Translations under genes and position numbers: made by a program
Part shown: in pieces, positions 6,703 through 9,329 of the stretch
Layout of the letters: each line of letters begins with the position of its first letter
Position numbering within the stretch: position 1 is the stretch's first letter
Assembly: GCA_009775605.1 (NCBI GenBank)
Contig: VSPV01000107.1
Location: 1-9,329, forward strand
Reading direction: 5' to 3'
DNA from: Paramuribaculum sp.
Lineage (GTDB): Bacteria; Bacteroidota; Bacteroidia; Bacteroidales; Muribaculaceae
Length of the DNA: 9,329 nt
Notes under the pieces: model-generated
Database searches by the model: none
What the model was told of the DNA's origin: nothing
The model's input: the letters and a program-made list of their open reading frames with translations, nothing else

Positions 6703-8364
6703 TCAGAGAAAAAGAAGCACAAGGAGCTGGGCAATCACCACTCTGGTGAACATCGAGAGGGGGTAAACCGAAGCGTAGGCCACCGCGGCCTCATCGCCTT
6801 TCACGCTGTCGGTGGCGTAGGTGAGGGCCATGGGGTTGGCCATGGCGCCGCACACCATGCCCGAGGCGGTGCCGTAGTCGAGGCGTCCCCAGCGCATGGC
6901 GCCGAGCAACATTATCGCGGATGGTATGAGGGTGATGACGAAACCGGCCGCTATCCACACCAGGCCGTCGGCACGCAGTATGGTGTCGAGGAAGCTTTCT
7001 CCCGCTTCGAGGCCCAGACAGGCCAGATACAGCGACAGTCCTATGCCGCGCAGCATCAGATTGGCGCTCTGGGTGGTATAGGTGATGAGATGGAACGACG
7101 GGCCGAAGCGTCCTATCAGTATTCCCACCACAATCGGGCCGCCGGCCAGACCGAGTTTCACGGGAGTGGACATGCCGGGAATAAGTATGGGAATAGACCC
7201 GAGCACGAGGCCCACAACCATGCCTATGAATACGGAGGCAAGGTTTGGATCGCGGAGCTCGTTGACGGAGTTGCCCAGCAGCGCCGCCACTTTGTCGACA
7301 TCGGCCGCCAGGCCCACTATGGTCACGCGGTCGCCGAGCTGAAGCACAAGCTGCGGGTCGGCCAGCAGCCTGACACCCGAGCGCATCACGCGCGATATGT
7401 TTATTTCGTAGTTGTTGCGCAGGCGCAGCGACCCGAGGCGTTTGCCGTTGAGTCCGGGCTTGCTCACAACCACCGTTTTCGAAACGAGGTTCTTGTCTAT
7501 GCGGTTCCAGTTTATATCGGGGCGGTTCCAGTCTTTGTCGGTTTTCTTGCCGAAGAGCATCATAAGGCGGGGAATGTCCTCCTCGTTTGTAACCACCAGC
7601 AGACGGTCCCCTTCCACTATGCGGTGGTCAGGCCCGGGGATTGATACTTTACCGTCGTGCCACACACGAGAAATCACGAATTTGAGATTCAGCATGTCGT
7701 GTATGTCGCGTATGGTCATTCCGTTTATTCCGGGGTTCACGGCCTGGAATTCGGCCACGTAAGTGTGGTCGCTGTCCTCGGTGGGATGCGGTTGCATGTC
7801 GGAAGGCCGCGCAAACAGTTTCCGCACCACAATCATCGCGAGAATCACGCCTACCACGCCCAGGGGATAGGTCACGGCGCAGCTCAGTGCGGCTCCGCTT
7901 GCCGATATTCCAAGCTGCTGGAGCGCCTGCTGTGCGGCACCCAGAGCGGGAGTGTTGGTGGTGGCTCCGCAAAGCACACCCACCATGTCGGCCATGCCTA
8001 TTCCGCATGCCTCTGCTATCGCCACGGCCGTCAGGGTGCCCAGGGCCACCAGCGCGAGGCCGTACAGGTTGAGCTTCAGGCCCCCCGAACGGAAGGAACT
8101 GAAGAAGCCCGGCCCCACTTTCAGGCCGAGTTCGTAGACAAACAGCACAAGGCCGAAATCCTGCGCGTATTTAAGCATCTGCGGGTCAATGGAGAAACCG
8201 AGATGTCCAGCGAGGATACCCATGAAAAACACGAACGTGACGCCGAGCGACACGCCCCACACACGGATTTTACCGAGGCCGAGACCTATGGCTATGATTA
8301 CAGACAGCACGCATACCGCCTGCACAGGACCATGGCTGCAAAATAGGTTTTCAAACCAGTTCAT
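6703..8364 (-). CDS. yidE: YidE/AspT-family inner-membrane transporter with two RCK_C domains
   Basis: The 553-residue protein matches the AAE transporter family (TC 2.A.81), whose typed member AspT exchanges aspartate for alanine. It is of the same length class as E. coli YidE, with recognisable blocks FGLVLFVYELGLKVGPGFF (70-88) and GATTNTPALGA (133-143). Architecture: an N-terminal membrane block (about 15-185), two cytosolic TrkA-C/RCK_C domains (about 203-275 and 290-370, each ending in a GDRL or GDRV turn), and a C-terminal membrane block repeating the first one's pattern (GAMANPMAL). The substrate of YidE-type members is not established; an organic or amino acid anion is a guess from AspT. 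The ATG at 8364 fits the family N-terminus, with no Shine-Dalgarno and a -7 box only 4 nt upstream. It is divergent from an Lrp-type regulator, suggesting amino acid-linked control, and is followed by the patatin gene. The gene symbol rests on family resemblance, not proven orthology. Confidence 0.92.
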   Translation of the reverse strand: MNWFENLFCSHGPVQAVCVLSVIIAIGLGLGKIRVWGVSLGVTFVFFMGILAGHLGFSIDPQMLKYAQDFGLVLFVYELGLKVGPGFFSSFRSGGLKLNLYGLALVALGTLTAVAIAEACGIGMADMVGVLCGATTNTPALGAAQQALQQLGISASGAALSCAVTYPLGVVGVILAMIVVRKLFARPSDMQPHPTEDSDHTYVAEFQAVNPGINGMTIRDIHDMLNLKFVISRVWHDGKVSIPGPDHRIVEGDRLLVVTNEEDIPRLMMLFGKKTDKDWNRPDINWNRIDKNLVSKTVVVSKPGLNGKRLGSLRLRNNYEINISRVMRSGVRLLADPQLVLQLGDRVTIVGLAADVDKVAALLGNSVNELRDPNLASVFIGMVVGLVLGSIPILIPGMSTPVKLGLAGGPIVVGILIGRFGPSFHLITYTTQSANLMLRGIGLSLYLACLGLEAGESFLDTILRADGLVWIAAGFVITLIPSAIMLLGAMRWGRLDYGTASGMVCGAMANPMALTYATDSVKGDEAAVAYASVYPLSMFTRVVIAQLLVLLFL

Positions 8365-8368
8365 GGGG

Positions 8369-8376
8369 CAAATTTA
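8369..8376 (-). promoter_or_regulatory. Putative -7 box for the transporter/patatin unit
   Basis: On the minus strand TAAATTTG matches TAnnTTTG and is separated from the transporter ATG (8364) by only CCCC. At normal spacing, transcription would begin at the A of the ATG, giving a leaderless mRNA. No clear -33 element is seen. Confidence 0.5.
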
Positions 8377-8388
8377 CTTATTTTTCCA

Positions 8389-8396
8389 TAATTTTG
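8389..8396 (+). promoter_or_regulatory. Putative -7 box for the Lrp/IMPase unit
   Basis: TAATTTTG matches TAnnTTTG, 22 nt before the Lrp ATG, so a leader of about 18 nt is expected. It is divergent from the box at 8369-8376 with a 12-nt gap, the same geometry as at 2121-2148. A regulator bound here could control both directions. Confidence 0.5.
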
Positions 8397-8418
8397 CGGT
8401 TATTAAAATACAATACTG

Positions 8419-8895
8419 ATGACCCGACCCCAATTCGACCTTCTCGACAGCCGGATATTGCACCAGCTCGCCATGAACGCACGCAAGCCTTTTCTGGAAA
8501 TAGCGCGTCTGTGCAATGTTTCCGGAGCCGCCATCCACCAGAGAGTGCAGAAACTTCAGGCATCCGGCGTAATCAAGGGCTTCGAGACGGAAATAAGTCC
8601 CGAAGCGCTCGGCTATGATACCTGCGCCTACGTGGGGCTGCTGCTTTCCGATCCTTCGCAGTCCGACGTGGTCACCGAACAGATAGGCCGCATACCGGAA
8701 GTGACCGAATGCCATCTCACCACCGGCAAATACGATATAATGCTGAAAATCTACGCACGCAACAATTCGCATCTTCTGGAGCTGCTCCACGACCGCATCC
8801 AGTCCATAGTGCCCGGCCGAACCGAGACACTCATTTCTTTTAAGGAGGAATTCCGGCGTCAGCTGCCGCTGGACGAAAACTGTAATGCGGAATGA
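8419..8895 (+). CDS. Lrp/AsnC-family transcriptional regulator
   Basis: This is a 158-residue DNA-binding regulator of the feast/famine type, which usually senses an amino acid and assembles as dimers to octamers. The N-terminal winged helix-turn-helix spans about 6-60, with the family opening LLDSRILHQLAMNARKPF and the recognition segment VSGAAIHQRVQKLQASGVI (34-52). A RAM ligand-binding domain follows at about 68-142, including the hallmark GKYD (103-106) and a closing TLISFK strand. The length is typical and the protein is intact. The ATG at 8419 fits the family start, with no strong Shine-Dalgarno. It is transcribed away from the YidE-type transporter and sits 14 nt ahead of the IMPase gene. 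Lrp-family regulators often control themselves and a divergent transporter, so the 8365-8418 gap is the likely operator. The effector is unknown. Confidence 0.95.
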   Translation: MTRPQFDLLDSRILHQLAMNARKPFLEIARLCNVSGAAIHQRVQKLQASGVIKGFETEISPEALGYDTCAYVGLLLSDPSQSDVVTEQIGRIPEVTECHLTTGKYDIMLKIYARNNSHLLELLHDRIQSIVPGRTETLISFKEEFRRQLPLDENCNAE

Positions 8896-8909
8896 AATGT
8901 TGAAATAAC

Positions 8910-9329
8910 ATGAACACACAACACGAACTTGACTCCTATCTGCTCTCGGCCGTGGAATGGGCAAGAGCAGCCGGCCTCGCCCATCTGAGGCATTTCCGTA
9001 AGGGCAACCTCGACATCCGTACCAAGCTGAACGATGCCGACATAGTGACCGTGGCCGACGCCGAGGCCGAACAGGCCGTGATTTCGGGCATACACGCCAT
9101 GTATCCCTCTCACGCCATTCTTTCCGAGGAATCGGGTTCCACCGGCTCTGAATCGCCGTTCCGGTGGGTGATCGATCCCCTTGACGGCACCACTAATTTC
9201 AGCTCCGGACTGCCGCTTTTCTCGGTGTCGATAGCGCTGGAATATGAAGGCGAGACGGTGGTGGGAGTGGTCTACGACGCATATCGCGGCGAACTGTTCA
9301 CTGCGGTGCGCGGCGGCGGTGCGTGGCTC
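8910..9329 (+). CDS. Inositol monophosphatase-family phosphatase, 3' end beyond the window
   Basis: This is a Mg2+-dependent phosphatase of the IMPase/CysQ/FBPase superfamily. The first 140 codons are present, roughly half of a normal protein of about 260 residues; the second motif with the last metal-binding Asp lies outside. Visible are DIVTVADAEAE (44-54), the metal ligands Glu73 and Glu74 in LSEESG, and motif A WVIDPLDGTTNF (86-97) with Asp89, Asp92 and Thr94. All expected residues are in place and at nearly the numbering of animal IMPases. The ATG at 8910 is chosen because the ATG at 8898 meets a stop after two further codons. The gap to Lrp is 14 nt, so the two are probably co-transcribed. 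Substrate could be inositol phosphate, 3'-phosphoadenosine 5'-phosphate or a sugar phosphate; the visible part does not separate these. Confidence 0.93.
   Translation, partial: MNTQHELDSYLLSAVEWARAAGLAHLRHFRKGNLDIRTKLNDADIVTVADAEAEQAVISGIHAMYPSHAILSEESGSTGSESPFRWVIDPLDGTTNFSSGLPLFSVSIALEYEGETVVGVVYDAYRGELFTAVRGGGAWL

Noticed and set aside
6652..7644. 330-codon plus-strand frame over the transporter 3' half and patatin start
   Set aside because: Low-complexity H/G/E/V-rich translation with no domain, lying over two clear family members on the other strand.
8374..8964. 196-codon minus-strand frame over the Lrp gene
   Set aside because: It covers a complete Lrp/AsnC protein, crosses into the next gene, and shows no domain of its own.

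Overview
The window looks like one end of an Illumina-assembled metagenomic or draft contig from a GC-rich member of the Bacteroidota. A gut Bacteroidales, perhaps Muribaculaceae-like, is my best guess. The basis is TAnnTTTG-type -7 boxes in AT-rich gaps between GC-rich genes, little or no Shine-Dalgarno sequence, and gene families that are common in that group. The taxonomy is an inference; no rRNA or other marker gene is present.

Layout, left to right. Bases 1-51 are not genomic: they are a Nextera i5 adapter with index and transposon mosaic end, and they cut off the 3' end of the first gene. A minus-strand pair follows: a truncated GT4 glycosyltransferase (52-1039) and a radical SAM/SPASM enzyme (1039-2067). 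They overlap by one base (TGATG) and so are almost certainly one operon, probably for a surface glycan or modified metabolite. A short AT-rich divergent promoter region (about 2098-2190) separates them from a plus-strand gene for a secreted right-handed parallel beta-helix protein (2191-4314), probably a carbohydrate-active enzyme.

Convergent with it, 24 bp away, lies a second minus-strand unit. It holds a YidE/AspT-type membrane transporter with two RCK_C domains (6703-8364) and, 42 bp downstream, a patatin-like phospholipase with a C-terminal outer-membrane barrel (4339-6660). A second divergent promoter region (8365-8418) separates the transporter from a plus-strand pair: an Lrp/AsnC-family regulator (8419-8895) and an inositol monophosphatase-family enzyme (8910-9329) that runs off the right edge. 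The regulator is well placed to control both itself and the transporter/patatin unit.

I found no RNA gene, CRISPR array, insertion sequence or clearly novel multi-gene system. The main points for follow-up are the adapter at the left end, two divergent promoter regions built on the same palindromic plan with identical spacing and a -7 box only 4 nt before an ATG, and a possible one-base frameshift at a 7-A tract near the start of the radical SAM gene. No stretch longer than about 125 bases lacks a gene.
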